Made by a program: the position numbers and the translations under genes
NCBI GenBank assembly: GCA_947631315.1
Contig: CANRLA010000009.1
Coordinates: 1 to 26,711, forward strand
Length of the DNA stretch: 26,711 nucleotides
Direction of reading: 5' to 3'
DNA from: an uncultured Clostridia bacterium
Lineage (GTDB): Bacteria > Bacillota > Clostridia > TANB77 > CAG-508
The notes under the pieces: model-generated
What the model was told of the DNA's origin: nothing
The model's input: only the letters and a program-made list of their open reading frames with translations
Database searches by the model: none
Shown: positions 1 to 8,192 of the stretch, one piece after another
Position numbering within the stretch: the first letter of the stretch is position 1
Layout: each line of letters begins with the position of its first letter

Positions 1-1
1 A

Positions 2-226
2 TTATTTAGACAAATAGGAATATTCTTTGGTATGCCTTTAATTTTAGCAATTATACATTCTATTTTTGGAATAAAATTTGCAATAACAATAATGTCAGGT
101 TTAGCATCAGAAGATGATTTATTACCTTCAATTATAGCAACAGTAGTAATTATTGGTGTAATATATGGATCATATTTCGCTGCTACATATTTTGGTGGGA
201 AAAATATAATAAAAGAAGATAAATAA
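2..226 (+). CDS. C-terminal fragment of FtsX-like ABC transporter permease (5' truncated)
   Basis: The reading frame is open from the left edge, so the first methionine inside it (position 32) is probably internal. About 74 residues are visible. They start with LFRQIGIFFGMPLILAIIHS, followed by a second hydrophobic segment ending in YFAATYFGGKNII and a short charged tail. This layout (RQ...FF..P...A..HS, then a last membrane helix ending in Y...TY.G.K.I) resembles the C-terminus of FtsX/MacB-like permeases of the bacitracin-export (BceB) type, which work with an ATPase in peptide-antibiotic sensing or export. The assignment rests on this short tail only. The ATPase and the rest of the permease would lie to the left of the window. 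Confidence 0.55.
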   Translation, partial: LFRQIGIFFGMPLILAIIHSIFGIKFAITIMSGLASEDDLLPSIIATVVIIGVIYGSYFAATYFGGKNIIKEDK

Positions 227-239
227 ATCCTAGATGAAT

Positions 240-269
240 TTGAAAAACAAAAAGAATGGTAAATATAAT
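240..269 (+). promoter_or_regulatory. Predicted sigma-A promoter for the papain-fold gene
   Basis: TTGAAA at 240-245 and TATAAT at 264-269 are separated by 18 bases. The site lies about 60 bases upstream of the start at 332 and downstream of the permease stop, so it fits a new transcription unit. Called by eye from consensus. Confidence 0.5.
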
Positions 270-331
270 TGCTAAAAATAGAATAATATGTTATTATCTA
301 GTTTATAAAAGAAAATAAAAAGGAAGAAAGA

Positions 332-874
332 ATGAAAGACATATATTTTGTATTAACATATACTGGAACGTGGTTAGCTAAACAGATAAGAAAGTATACA
401 AAAAATGAATATTCACATGTGTCTCTAGCACTAGATAAAGAACTAAATAATATGTATAGTTTTGGCAGAAAACATGCATATAATCCTATTTGGGGCGGAT
501 TTATTCGAGAATATATTGATAAAGGAACTTTCAAAAGATTTTACAATACAAAATGTATAATATATTCTTATGAGATAACAGATGAAAATTATAAATTATT
601 AAATGAAAATATTTCTAAAATGTATGAGGAAAAAGAAAAATATAAGTTTAATTTTCTAGGATTATGTGCAGTGGTATTTAATAAAAAATTAAGTAGAAAA
701 TATAGATTTTATTGTGCAGAATTTGTTAAATATATATTAGCAAAAAGTAATATTAATGTTTTACTTCCTGAAGTAGTAAAGCCTGAAGATTTTCAAAAAA
801 TAGAAGGGATAAAGAAAGTTTATAAAGGCTATTTAAGAGATTATAAAACAGAAGGAAATTTGGAAAATAAATAA
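332..874 (+). CDS. Permuted papain-fold (YiiX/NlpC-P60 superfamily) hydrolase-like protein
   Basis: This is a 180-residue protein with no signal peptide or membrane segment. Near the N-terminus it has YSHVSLAL, with His29. Near the C-terminus it has RFYCAEFVKYIL, with Cys128. A His in 'SHv.l' followed about 100 residues later by a Cys in 'yCaefv' is the order seen in circularly permuted NlpC/P60-like enzymes such as YiiX/YebB, where these residues form the catalytic pair. Known members act on amide or ester bonds in peptides or lipids; the substrate here is unknown. GGAAG lies 7-8 bases before the ATG. The next gene starts 46 bases downstream and may share the transcript. The fold is fairly clear, the activity is not. 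Confidence 0.65.
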   Translation: MKDIYFVLTYTGTWLAKQIRKYTKNEYSHVSLALDKELNNMYSFGRKHAYNPIWGGFIREYIDKGTFKRFYNTKCIIYSYEITDENYKLLNENISKMYEEKEKYKFNFLGLCAVVFNKKLSRKYRFYCAEFVKYILAKSNINVLLPEVVKPEDFQKIEGIKKVYKGYLRDYKTEGNLENK

Positions 875-920
875 TTAATAACTAAAAAACATAGAAATAA
901 AATATTAAAGGAACTAATGT

Positions 921-1637
921 ATGAGTAAAAAAAGTAAGATATTAAAAGGTTTTTTAATAATTTTTGTAATTGCAGTAATTGTACTAGCTTTTATATATGT
1001 ATTACCAATTGTCAAAGAATTATCTACATCAGAAGGACAGCAACAATTTAAAGAAAAAATTGATAATTTAGGATTTTTAGGAATGGCAGTATTATTTGGA
1101 CTCCAAATAGCACAAATTTTTCTAGCGCTAATTCCTGGAGAGCCAATTGAAATTTTAGCAGGTGCTTGTTATGGTACTGTAGGAGGATTCTTTTTTATAG
1201 CAATTTCATCTGCATTAGTTTCATCTATGATAATTTTATTAGTAAGGAAATTAGGTATAAAATTTGTTTATACATTCTGCTCAAAAGAAAAAATAGATAA
1301 GATACAAAATAGTAAAATATTTAAAAATTCTCAAAAGATAGAAACAATAATGTTTTTACTATTTTTAATACCAGGAACTCCAAAAGATTTATTAATATAT
1401 ATTGCGGCTCTTCTGCCAATAAACCCATTAAGATTTGTAGCTGTTTCTACGATAGCAAGGATTCCTTCAATTTTATCTTCTACAATAGCTGGAGACCATC
1501 TAATTACTGGAAATTGGCAAATGAGCATTATAGTTTACATTGTAACATTTACATTAGTTGGAGTGTTAATTTTTCTTATAAATAAATTTGACAAATCTGA
1601 AACGACAAAAGAGATTTTAAAAAGTATGAAACGCTGA
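921..1637 (+). CDS. TVP38/TMEM64 family (VTT-domain, DedA-like) membrane protein
   Basis: This 238-residue integral membrane protein begins with a hydrophobic helix at about residues 8-30. A central core carries LIPGEPIEILAGACYG followed by a Gly-rich helix, and later LFLIPGTPKDLLIYIAALLP. The paired 'PG.P.e...G..yG' and 'iPg.pkd...y.a.l' patterns are typical of the VTT domain shared by TVP38/TMEM64 and DedA proteins. Relatives of this superfamily are linked to lipid scrambling or transport, including undecaprenyl-phosphate recycling for DedA relatives. The actual substrate cannot be read here. AAAGGAACT precedes the ATG. No promoter or terminator is evident between this gene and the one upstream. 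Confidence 0.8.
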   Translation: MSKKSKILKGFLIIFVIAVIVLAFIYVLPIVKELSTSEGQQQFKEKIDNLGFLGMAVLFGLQIAQIFLALIPGEPIEILAGACYGTVGGFFFIAISSALVSSMIILLVRKLGIKFVYTFCSKEKIDKIQNSKIFKNSQKIETIMFLLFLIPGTPKDLLIYIAALLPINPLRFVAVSTIARIPSILSSTIAGDHLITGNWQMSIIVYIVTFTLVGVLIFLINKFDKSETTKEILKSMKR

Positions 1638-1702
1638 TAAATCAACAAAATATGATGTATAATTTGAAAAAAAATATTTTTTGACAAATTTTGCATTTTA
1701 CC

Positions 1703-1731
1703 TTGATTTGGTATTTTTTTTATGCTATAAT
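1703..1731 (+). promoter_or_regulatory. Predicted sigma-A promoter of abrB-like gene
   Basis: TTGATT at 1703-1708 and TATAAT at 1726-1731 are 17 bases apart. TG at 1723-1724 gives an extended -10 (TGCTATAAT). The start codon is about 43 bases downstream, leaving room for a short leader with a full AGGAGGT site at 1757-1763. Confidence 0.65.
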
Positions 1732-1773
1732 ATTTTTGGTCTTAAAAATTAGAAATAGGAGGTATAAAATAAA

Positions 1774-2016
1774 ATGAAAACTACTGGTGTTATAAGAAAA
1801 ATAGACGGTTTAGGAAGAATTGTTATTCCTATGGAAATTAGAAATAAATTAAATATTTCTGAAAATGATCCACTAGAAATACATGTAGAAGGAACTACCA
1901 TTGCTGTCAAGAAATATGAGCCAGACTGTACATTTTGCGGAAGCTCAAAAAACGTTATGGAATATAAAGGTAAAATCATTTGCGAAAAATGTTTAAGTGA
2001 ACTAAAAAAAATGTAA
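1774..2016 (+). CDS. AbrB/SpoVT-type transition-state regulator with Cys4 tail
   Basis: This 80-residue protein has an N-terminal swapped-hairpin AbrB domain. TGVIRKIDGLGRIVIPMEIR and the following LNISENDPLEIHVEG match closely the DNA-binding half of Bacillus AbrB. The C-terminal 30 residues differ from Bacillus AbrB and hold two CxxC pairs, CTFC and CEKC, which probably bind zinc, a common form in Clostridia. Such proteins are dimeric or tetrameric regulators of stationary-phase, surface and biofilm genes. AGGAGGT at 1757-1763 sets the start. The gene has its own promoter and a terminator-like hairpin after it, so it is probably monocistronic. It sits directly upstream of the surface-protein cassettes and could regulate them, but no operator can be shown. 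Confidence 0.9.
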   Translation: MKTTGVIRKIDGLGRIVIPMEIRNKLNISENDPLEIHVEGTTIAVKKYEPDCTFCGSSKNVMEYKGKIICEKCLSELKKM

Positions 2017-2054
2017 ATTAAAGTTTACATTATGAACTAGGGAAAAAGACGAAG

Positions 2055-2092
2055 AAAAAAGGTGAAGAAAAAAGTTTCATCTTTTTTTCTTT
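2055..2092 (+). terminator. Rho-independent terminator after abrB-like gene
   Basis: A 12-bp stem (2055-2066 with 2076-2087, one G-T pair) encloses a 9-base loop. The 3' arm runs into a T-rich tract through 2095. It lies 38 bases after the abrB-like stop codon. Confidence 0.65.
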
Positions 2093-2139
2093 TTGCCATT
2101 TTTATGAATAAAAAACAAAAAAAGTAAAAAAATAAAAAT

Positions 2140-4305
2140 ATGAATAAATATATGATAAGAAGAATAATAACTTTAACTATAATATTTTTTTGTACATTAG
2201 AATCTTTTTTAATGTTTTTTCATAGAGCATTTGTAAAAGCAGACTCATTTAGATATGAATATAATTCAAATAATTTAGATTATCCTGGATATAAGGAAAG
2301 AATAGATAGTATTAAAGCAAATCACCCAAACTGGAAATTTATAATTATGGAAACTGGACTAGACTGGAATGAAGTAATTAATAATGAATACAAAGGTCAT
2401 TTTGGAACACCAACAAACTTAATTCAAGGAAAATCAGGAGGATGGATTTGCTCTATATGTGGTTCAAGAGTTTATGATACTGGAAATTGGATGTGTGCGT
2501 CAGAGGCAGCAATAAGATATTATATGGATACGAGAAACTGGTTGGTAGACAGTCCATATCTATTTCAATTTCTACAAATTGACTATATGGAAACTTTAGA
2601 CCAAGACATTTATGCTTCATTAAATGGTACATTTTTATATTCAATGGATACAGCATCAATAATAAATAGAGTATGCAAAGAAAAAAATGCTAGTCCATAT
2701 TTTATAATTGCAAGAATATTACAAGAGCAAGGAAATGCTGGAGGTATGACATATAGAATGCAAGATACTGATGGAAAAATATATTACAACTTGTTTAACA
2801 TTGGAGCAACTGGAAATTCAGAATCTGAAGTTTATTACAATGCCTTAGATAAAGCTAAAAAAGAAAACTGGACAAGTTTACAAAGTTGCTTAGAGGGAGG
2901 TATTTCATTTTTAATTTCTTCTTATGTATCATACAAGCAAAATACAATGTATTTAAACAAGTTTGATGTTGAGTCATATTTAGGACTATATTCGCATCAA
3001 TACATGCAAAATATTGAAGCACCAAAAAATGAAGCTATATCAATGTATAAAAAAATGAAAAATGCAAATTTACTTTCTAGAAATTTAACTTTTGTTATTC
3101 CAGTATATGAAAATATGCCGGCAACTGCAAGTCCTTCACCTGATACAGCAGGAGAAGTTTTCCCTAAAAATATAAGAGTAAAAGAAGGTCATTTCGGAAT
3201 AATGGTAAGAGCAGGAAGAAGTACAGACTCATCTATACTTGGAAGAATTTCAGGAAGTAGTGAAATAATACTTTCTGTGGAAAGGTTTAGTGATGGATGG
3301 CACAAAATTGTTTTAGAAGATGGAACAGTAGGATATTTAAAATTTAACACAGATTATTTAGAAGAGGTAGCAGATGTAGTAAATTGTTATGAACAAAAAG
3401 TGCTAAATGGTAATTCTAGTTTAAGAGTTGGACCAGGTTTTGAACATACTGAAATAACTAATTTGAAGGCTGGAGATATAGTTTATAGAATTGATAATAC
3501 TGGAAGATACACTTTTGGCGGAACAGTATGGGATAGAGTAGTAATGCAAGACGGAAGACAAGGATTTTTACCAAGGAATGTCTTAGAAGACAAAAAAGAA
3601 GATGAAAATGGAAAAAATACGAATACAACGGAAAACAGCATTAATAATGAAAATGTGGTTCAAAACGAAAATAAAATTAGTGATGAGAATGTAATAAAAA
3701 GTGAAAATAATGTTGATGATGAAAATGTAGTACAAAGTGAAAATAATATTGATGATGAAAATACTACTCAAAGTGGAAATGATACAAATAGCGAAAATGA
3801 TATTGAAAATGAGAACAGTATTAATAATGGAAATACTAGTCAAAACGAAAATACAGGAAAGAATGAAAATACTGGTCAAAATGAAAATACAAATATAGAG
3901 CAAAATGTAATAGAAAATAATAATGGAGCGGAGACAAATAACGAAGTTATTGAAGATGATACAACGCAATCAGAAAGAAAATATTTAGTAATTGCTCCTG
4001 ACAAACAAGCAAAAGATTTAGGAGGAGTTGTAACGAAAAATGGTGCAGAAACAGAAGAAGCGGGAACAGGATATATTATAAATATTGATGGCAAAGAATA
4101 TACTATAGTAAAACGTGGAGATGCAAATGGAGATGGATATGTTAAAGCTAACGATTATTTAATAATTAAAGATTATATAATAGGAACAAATACTAATCTT
4201 GTAGACGAATATTTACAAGCAGCAGATGTTACGAATGATAAATTTGTAAAAGCAAATGATTATCTAAAAATAAAAGACCATATTATGTATGAGGTGGAAA
4301 TATGA
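2140..4305 (+). CDS. Secreted glucosaminidase with two SH3b domains, Asn-rich linker and dockerin-like C-terminus
   Basis: This 721-residue protein has an N-terminal signal segment at about 1-35. Residues about 50-325 resemble peptidoglycan beta-N-acetylglucosaminidases (LytD/Atl-type); IARILQEQGN contains Glu196, the likely catalytic acid. Two SH3b domains follow at about 343-410 and 417-483, each with a Trp-His/Asp-K/R-V...G..GyL pattern. Next is an Asn/Glu-rich linker at about 485-612 with 12-residue periodicity, then a small beta-rich module. The last 60 residues form two EF-hand-like loops, DANGDGYVKAND and DVTNDKFVKAND, as in dockerin type I. It overlaps the next gene by ATGA, so the two are translationally coupled. 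No Shine-Dalgarno precedes the ATG, and the leader is almost pure A/T. It is paralogous to the gene at 6061. The exact bond cleaved is inferred. Confidence 0.8.
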   Translation: MNKYMIRRIITLTIIFFCTLESFLMFFHRAFVKADSFRYEYNSNNLDYPGYKERIDSIKANHPNWKFIIMETGLDWNEVINNEYKGHFGTPTNLIQGKSGGWICSICGSRVYDTGNWMCASEAAIRYYMDTRNWLVDSPYLFQFLQIDYMETLDQDIYASLNGTFLYSMDTASIINRVCKEKNASPYFIIARILQEQGNAGGMTYRMQDTDGKIYYNLFNIGATGNSESEVYYNALDKAKKENWTSLQSCLEGGISFLISSYVSYKQNTMYLNKFDVESYLGLYSHQYMQNIEAPKNEAISMYKKMKNANLLSRNLTFVIPVYENMPATASPSPDTAGEVFPKNIRVKEGHFGIMVRAGRSTDSSILGRISGSSEIILSVERFSDGWHKIVLEDGTVGYLKFNTDYLEEVADVVNCYEQKVLNGNSSLRVGPGFEHTEITNLKAGDIVYRIDNTGRYTFGGTVWDRVVMQDGRQGFLPRNVLEDKKEDENGKNTNTTENSINNENVVQNENKISDENVIKSENNVDDENVVQSENNIDDENTTQSGNDTNSENDIENENSINNGNTSQNENTGKNENTGQNENTNIEQNVIENNNGAETNNEVIEDDTTQSERKYLVIAPDKQAKDLGGVVTKNGAETEEAGTGYIINIDGKEYTIVKRGDANGDGYVKANDYLIIKDYIIGTNTNLVDEYLQAADVTNDKFVKANDYLKIKDHIMYEVEI
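3664..3807 (+). repeat. Four 36-bp coding repeats encoding Asn/Glu-rich 12-mers
   Basis: Four in-frame units start at 3664, 3700, 3736 and 3772. They encode NENKISDENVIK, SENNVDDENVVQ, SENNIDDENTTQ and SGNDTNSENDIE. Units 2 and 3 are nearly identical in DNA, and the outer units are more diverged. They form the clearest part of a longer disordered, Asn-rich linker between the SH3b domains and the dockerin-like end. Confidence 0.75.
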
Positions 4306-5864
4306 AAAGACTAAACAATAGAATTTTAATGGTAATGATGATGATTGTTTTTGTTATATCTACGATTGAAATTACTGAAAATGTTTCGAAAGCTGCAAAT
4401 TACAATTTTAATCTTACAGGAAACTCTAAAGCAAATAAAGGGGATGTACTTACATTTACTGTAACTGCAAATGGACTAACTGGAAATGTAAAATTAACAG
4501 GTAACAATGTTAGTTTAAGCAATAATCAAGTTTGGGTTGAAAAAAATACTGTAACTTTTACTGCAACAGTAAATGGATTTCCAGCTAGTGTTACAGCAAC
4601 ACCAGTGGAACTTACAGATAATGATTATAATATAGTATCAATAGGGGCAATTACAAGAAATATTACTGAAATTGAAGCCACAAAACCAGGCCCACCAGTC
4701 ACAACAACAAATCCAACTGTAAATAGTGGAGGACAAAGCAACAATCAAGGACAAACGCAGGGAGAAAATACAGGAACTCAATCAAATCCAGTTCCTCAAA
4801 CAAATCAAGGAGGCTCACAAGTAAATCAAGGAAGTACTACTGGTTCAAAAGCAAATCAAAGTAGTACATCAACTAATCAAGGAAACAGAAATTACCAAGC
4901 AAATAGTTCCTCAAATAGTGAAACTAATCCAATATTTACAGACCAAGGACAAGTAAAATCTAGCAACAATTATTTAAAAAATTTGCAAGTAAGTGTTGGT
5001 ACATTAAGCCCTGAATTTTACAGAGAAACTTATGAGTACAAAATTGATAACATTATAGAAAATGAAATTGAAATTACAGCAGAAGCGGAAGATGAAAAAG
5101 CTATAATAAATGGCACGGGAACAATTGCATTATCAGGAGGAGAAAATGTAATTAATGTAGAAGTCATAGCTGAAAACGAACAAGCAAGGACATATACAAT
5201 TATAGTGAATAAAGTTGAAGAAAAAAAAGAATCAAATCTAAGATTAGAATCTCTTGAAATCGAAACAATAAATGAAGAAAATAAATTTGAAGATTTAGAT
5301 ATTGGATTTAACAAAGATACATTAGATTATAGAGTAACAGTGGATGACAACATAACAGATTTAAGTGTGCTTGCAACCGTAGATAGAGAAGGAATAATTA
5401 TTCAAACAGAAGGAGAAAAAAATCTTAAAGAGGGAGAAAACATTGTTACAATAACTCTAATAAGTCAAAATAATAATGAAGGTAGTCAAAATGCTATCGA
5501 TAATAATCTTAATACTGAAGAAAATGGAATTGAAAATAATGGTAATATTGATGAAAATAATCAAAATGTCAATGAAAATACGGAAAATATTAACGAAAAT
5601 AGTCAAAATTCAACTGATAATAGTATAAATAATGATTTACAATCTACTAATGTTAAGGAAGAAACAGTTTATACAATTAAAGTTACTAGAAAAGCCAAAC
5701 CAATAGTTGAGATTTCAAATGATGTCTACAATATGAAAATAAAAAAGATTATAGCAGGAATTGTGTTAGCCATATTAATTATTGCTTTAGTAGTAACTAT
5801 TGTAATTAATATTAAAAAGAAAGGAAACAGAAAAAAGGAAAAATTAAAAAGAAAAGTGAAATAG
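4302..5864 (+). CDS. Membrane-anchored surface protein with Ig/cohesin-like and cadherin-like beta-sandwich domains
   Basis: This 520-residue protein has a signal peptide at about 1-32. Residues about 33-125 form a beta-rich Ig- or cohesin-like domain (KGDVLTFTVTANGLTGNVKL). A Gln/Asn/Ser/Thr/Gly linker follows at about 130-220. Two cadherin-like beta-sandwich repeats follow: about 222-305 (LKNLQVSVGTLSPEF ... RTYTIIVNK) and about 312-466 (LRLESLEIETI ... TVYTIKVTRK). The second repeat is interrupted by about 60 Asn-rich residues in one loop. A single helix at about 480-502 and a short Lys/Arg tail anchor it in the membrane. The start overlaps the upstream stop by 4 bases, with GAGGTGG just upstream. 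It is probably a surface scaffold for the co-translated hydrolase; the partner is inferred. It is paralogous to the gene at 8193. Confidence 0.75.
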   Translation: MKRLNNRILMVMMMIVFVISTIEITENVSKAANYNFNLTGNSKANKGDVLTFTVTANGLTGNVKLTGNNVSLSNNQVWVEKNTVTFTATVNGFPASVTATPVELTDNDYNIVSIGAITRNITEIEATKPGPPVTTTNPTVNSGGQSNNQGQTQGENTGTQSNPVPQTNQGGSQVNQGSTTGSKANQSSTSTNQGNRNYQANSSSNSETNPIFTDQGQVKSSNNYLKNLQVSVGTLSPEFYRETYEYKIDNIIENEIEITAEAEDEKAIINGTGTIALSGGENVINVEVIAENEQARTYTIIVNKVEEKKESNLRLESLEIETINEENKFEDLDIGFNKDTLDYRVTVDDNITDLSVLATVDREGIIIQTEGEKNLKEGENIVTITLISQNNNEGSQNAIDNNLNTEENGIENNGNIDENNQNVNENTENINENSQNSTDNSINNDLQSTNVKEETVYTIKVTRKAKPIVEISNDVYNMKIKKIIAGIVLAILIIALVVTIVINIKKKGNRKKEKLKRKVK

Positions 5865-5889
5865 TAAAAATTTAATAAAAATGTAAAAT

Positions 5890-5925
5890 AACATCTTATT
5901 TTAAAATAAATAAGATGTTTATTTA
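5890..5925 (+). terminator. Rho-independent terminator after first cassette
   Basis: A perfect 11-bp stem (5890-5900 with 5909-5919) has an 8-base loop, followed by an AT-rich tract with T runs. It ends the first hydrolase/anchor cassette 25 bases after its stop codon. Confidence 0.75.
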
Positions 5926-5936
5926 TTGATTTTTGC

Positions 5937-5942
5937 TATAAT
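5937..5942 (+). promoter_or_regulatory. Possible upstream extended -10 promoter for second cassette
   Basis: TGCTATAAT is the same 9-base extended -10 string as in the abrB-like promoter. No good -35 is visible at the right distance, where the terminator stem lies. It could be a second start point for the cassette at 6061. Confidence 0.25.
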
Positions 5943-5992
5943 TTAAAGAAAACTATTTATGAAAAAATACTTATATTTCCATTGTTTCCAAC

Positions 5993-6021
5993 TTGACTAA
6001 AAAAGTATACAATGTTAGAAT
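5993..6021 (+). promoter_or_regulatory. Predicted sigma-A promoter of second cassette
   Basis: TTGACT at 5993-5998 and TAGAAT at 6016-6021 are 17 bases apart. The start codon at 6061 is 39 bases downstream, with GGAGG at 6051-6055. Confidence 0.65.
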
Positions 6022-6060
6022 ACAACATAGGAAAAAATTCGACAAAAAACGGAGGAAAAA

Positions 6061-8181
6061 ATGCTATTAAAAGTTATAAAAAATCAAAAAAAAGTACTTT
6101 GCATATTAGTATTATTTACAATGATATTTAGCATGTTAGGAATTTTTATAAATGTAAATGAAACTTATGCAGATTCAAATAGATATACATATAATGGAAG
6201 TAATTTGGACACAAACTTATATCCAGGTTTTAAAGAAAAAATAGATAATATAAAAAAAGTTCACCCAAATTGGAATATAGTAATAATGGAAACAGGTTTA
6301 GATTGGAATCAAGTACTTGTTGCAGAAAGTTCGTTTACAGGTTCTAGTCCATACTCTTTAATACAAGGAAAATCAGGAGCTTGGATTTGTTCTACTTGTG
6401 GAAGTAAATCATATGACAATGGTTCATGGTATCATGCATCAGAATCAGCTATAAGCTATTATATGGATGCAAGAAACTGGATGGATCCAAACAGTAGCAC
6501 TATACTTCAATTTTTACAAATTGGTTGGGTAGAAACAAGTGATGAAAACATATACAATGCAATAAAAGGTACATTTTTAGACAGAGATAATCAAGGAATG
6601 GAAAATGCAAAAGCAATTATTAGGGCTTCAAGAGAAAATAATGCTAACCCATTTTATGTAGTTGCTAGAATAATACAAGAGCAAGGAGTAAATGGAGGAG
6701 CAACATATAAAATGAATTCTGATGGAGTAGACTACTACAACTTATTCAACATTGGAGCATCAGGAAATGGAACAGCACAAATTGTTGCAAATGCACTTGC
6801 TAAAGCCAAGGCAAATGGTTGGGATACAATAGAAAAAAGCATATCAGGTGGAATAAAAGTATTATTTTCAGATTATATAAATCAAAAACAAGATACAATT
6901 TATCTAAACAAATTTGATGTAGAAAGTTATAAAGGACTTTATCATCAATACATGCAAAACATAGAAGCACCAAAATCAGAAGCAACATTAATGTATAATA
7001 AAATAAAAGATTCTGGAATATTAAATCAATCTTTAACATTCGTTATTCCTGTATTCTTAAATATGCCAGCAAAAACATCAGCTTCTCCTGATACAATGTC
7101 AGAATTAGGACCAATTAATATTAGAGTAAAATCAGGACACAGTGACATTATAGTAAGAGAAGCAAGAACAACATCAAGCAAACAAATTGCAACACTTAAA
7201 GATAACAGCGTAAATGTACTTTCTGTAGAAAGATATGGAGATGGATGGCATAAGATTATACTAGAAAATGGAACTGAAGGATATGTATATTTTAATTCAA
7301 ACTATTTAGAAGAAGTTAATGATGTTACAAATTGTGATGAAAGTATAATAATTAGTGGAAATGGTGTTGAGTTAAAAGCAGGACCTAAGGCAAACCAAAA
7401 AACAATTACAAATTTAGCAAATGGTCAAGCAATAACTAGAATAGATAATTCAGGAAGATACACATTTGACGGAAAAGTATGGGATAGAGTAAAACTTTCA
7501 GATGGAAAGCAAGGATTTGTAATGAGAGATTATATTCAACTAGAAGCTAATGCGAGCAACGTATTTACAATAAGAGCAGAAGGTGGACTATACTTACGCT
7601 CTGAGCCAAACGGAACCGCTATTAGACTTCTAGCAGATGGAAGCAAGGTTACTAGAACAGAAATAGGAACATCTATAGTAAATGGATATTACTGGGATAA
7701 AGTAACTACATCATCAGGAGCAGTAGGTTATGTAGCTAGAGCATACTTAAGGGATAAAAATGGGAATGTACCTAGTGGAGTAGAAACACAAAAATTAACT
7801 AATGTAAAAAAAGAAGATGATAAAAGTCAAATAGTAGTTGAACCTGATGTTACAGCAGAAAATTTAAAGGAAAAATATACTAATGCTAGCATAACTAAAA
7901 GTGATGGAACTGCAGTAACAAGCGGAGCAATTGGAACAGGATATAAAGTTCAAATTGAAAATAAGACTTATACTGTAATAAAAATGGGAGACTCAAGTGG
8001 AGATGGAAAAATAAATTCAGCCGATTTATTAAAAATACAAAAACACTTATTAAAAGTAAAAGATATTACAAATACACCATACTTTTTATCAAGTGATGTT
8101 ACAGGAGATGGAAAAATAAATTCAGCCGATTTATTAAAAATACAAAAATATTTACTAAAAGTTACTGACATTAAAATATAA
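6061..8181 (+). CDS. Secreted glucosaminidase with three SH3b domains and dockerin-like C-terminus
   Basis: This 706-residue protein is paralogous to the one at 2140. It has a signal peptide at about 1-37. The glucosaminidase-like domain spans about 50-335, with ARIIQEQG containing Glu207, the presumed catalytic acid; the IQGKSG, YYMDARNW, YYNLFNIGA and KFDVESY patterns are shared with the paralogue. Three SH3b domains follow (about 355-420, 430-495 and 500-560), one more than the paralogue, and the Asn-rich linker is absent. After a small beta-rich module come two near-identical EF-hand-like dockerin loops, DSSGDGKINSAD and DVTGDGKINSAD, each followed by LLKIQK(H/Y)LLK. It has a strong promoter and ribosome binding site. 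The anchor gene starts 12 bases after the stop. Likely role: peptidoglycan cleavage while docked at the surface. Confidence 0.82.
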   Translation: MLLKVIKNQKKVLCILVLFTMIFSMLGIFINVNETYADSNRYTYNGSNLDTNLYPGFKEKIDNIKKVHPNWNIVIMETGLDWNQVLVAESSFTGSSPYSLIQGKSGAWICSTCGSKSYDNGSWYHASESAISYYMDARNWMDPNSSTILQFLQIGWVETSDENIYNAIKGTFLDRDNQGMENAKAIIRASRENNANPFYVVARIIQEQGVNGGATYKMNSDGVDYYNLFNIGASGNGTAQIVANALAKAKANGWDTIEKSISGGIKVLFSDYINQKQDTIYLNKFDVESYKGLYHQYMQNIEAPKSEATLMYNKIKDSGILNQSLTFVIPVFLNMPAKTSASPDTMSELGPINIRVKSGHSDIIVREARTTSSKQIATLKDNSVNVLSVERYGDGWHKIILENGTEGYVYFNSNYLEEVNDVTNCDESIIISGNGVELKAGPKANQKTITNLANGQAITRIDNSGRYTFDGKVWDRVKLSDGKQGFVMRDYIQLEANASNVFTIRAEGGLYLRSEPNGTAIRLLADGSKVTRTEIGTSIVNGYYWDKVTTSSGAVGYVARAYLRDKNGNVPSGVETQKLTNVKKEDDKSQIVVEPDVTAENLKEKYTNASITKSDGTAVTSGAIGTGYKVQIENKTYTVIKMGDSSGDGKINSADLLKIQKHLLKVKDITNTPYFLSSDVTGDGKINSADLLKIQKYLLKVTDIKI
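7999..8043 (+). repeat. 45-bp exact repeat, copy 1 (first dockerin loop)
   Basis: This stretch is identical base for base to 8104-8148, 105 bases (35 codons) downstream. It encodes GDGKINSADLLKIQK. Confidence 0.9.
8104..8148 (+). repeat. 45-bp exact repeat, copy 2 (second dockerin loop)
   Basis: This is the second copy of the segment at 7999-8043. Identity at silent positions as well points to recent duplication or gene conversion, not only protein-level constraint. Confidence 0.9.
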
Positions 8182-8192
8182 GGAGGAATGAA

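Noticed and set aside
1681..1686. Perfect TTGACA before the abrB-like gene
   Set aside because: No -10 lies 16-18 bases downstream; the TTGATT/TATAAT pair at 1703-1731 fits better.
2104..2127. Seven-codon mini-ORF before the first glucosaminidase gene
   Set aside because: It has no ribosome binding site and the sequence is nearly all A; probably chance. Mentioned only as leader context.
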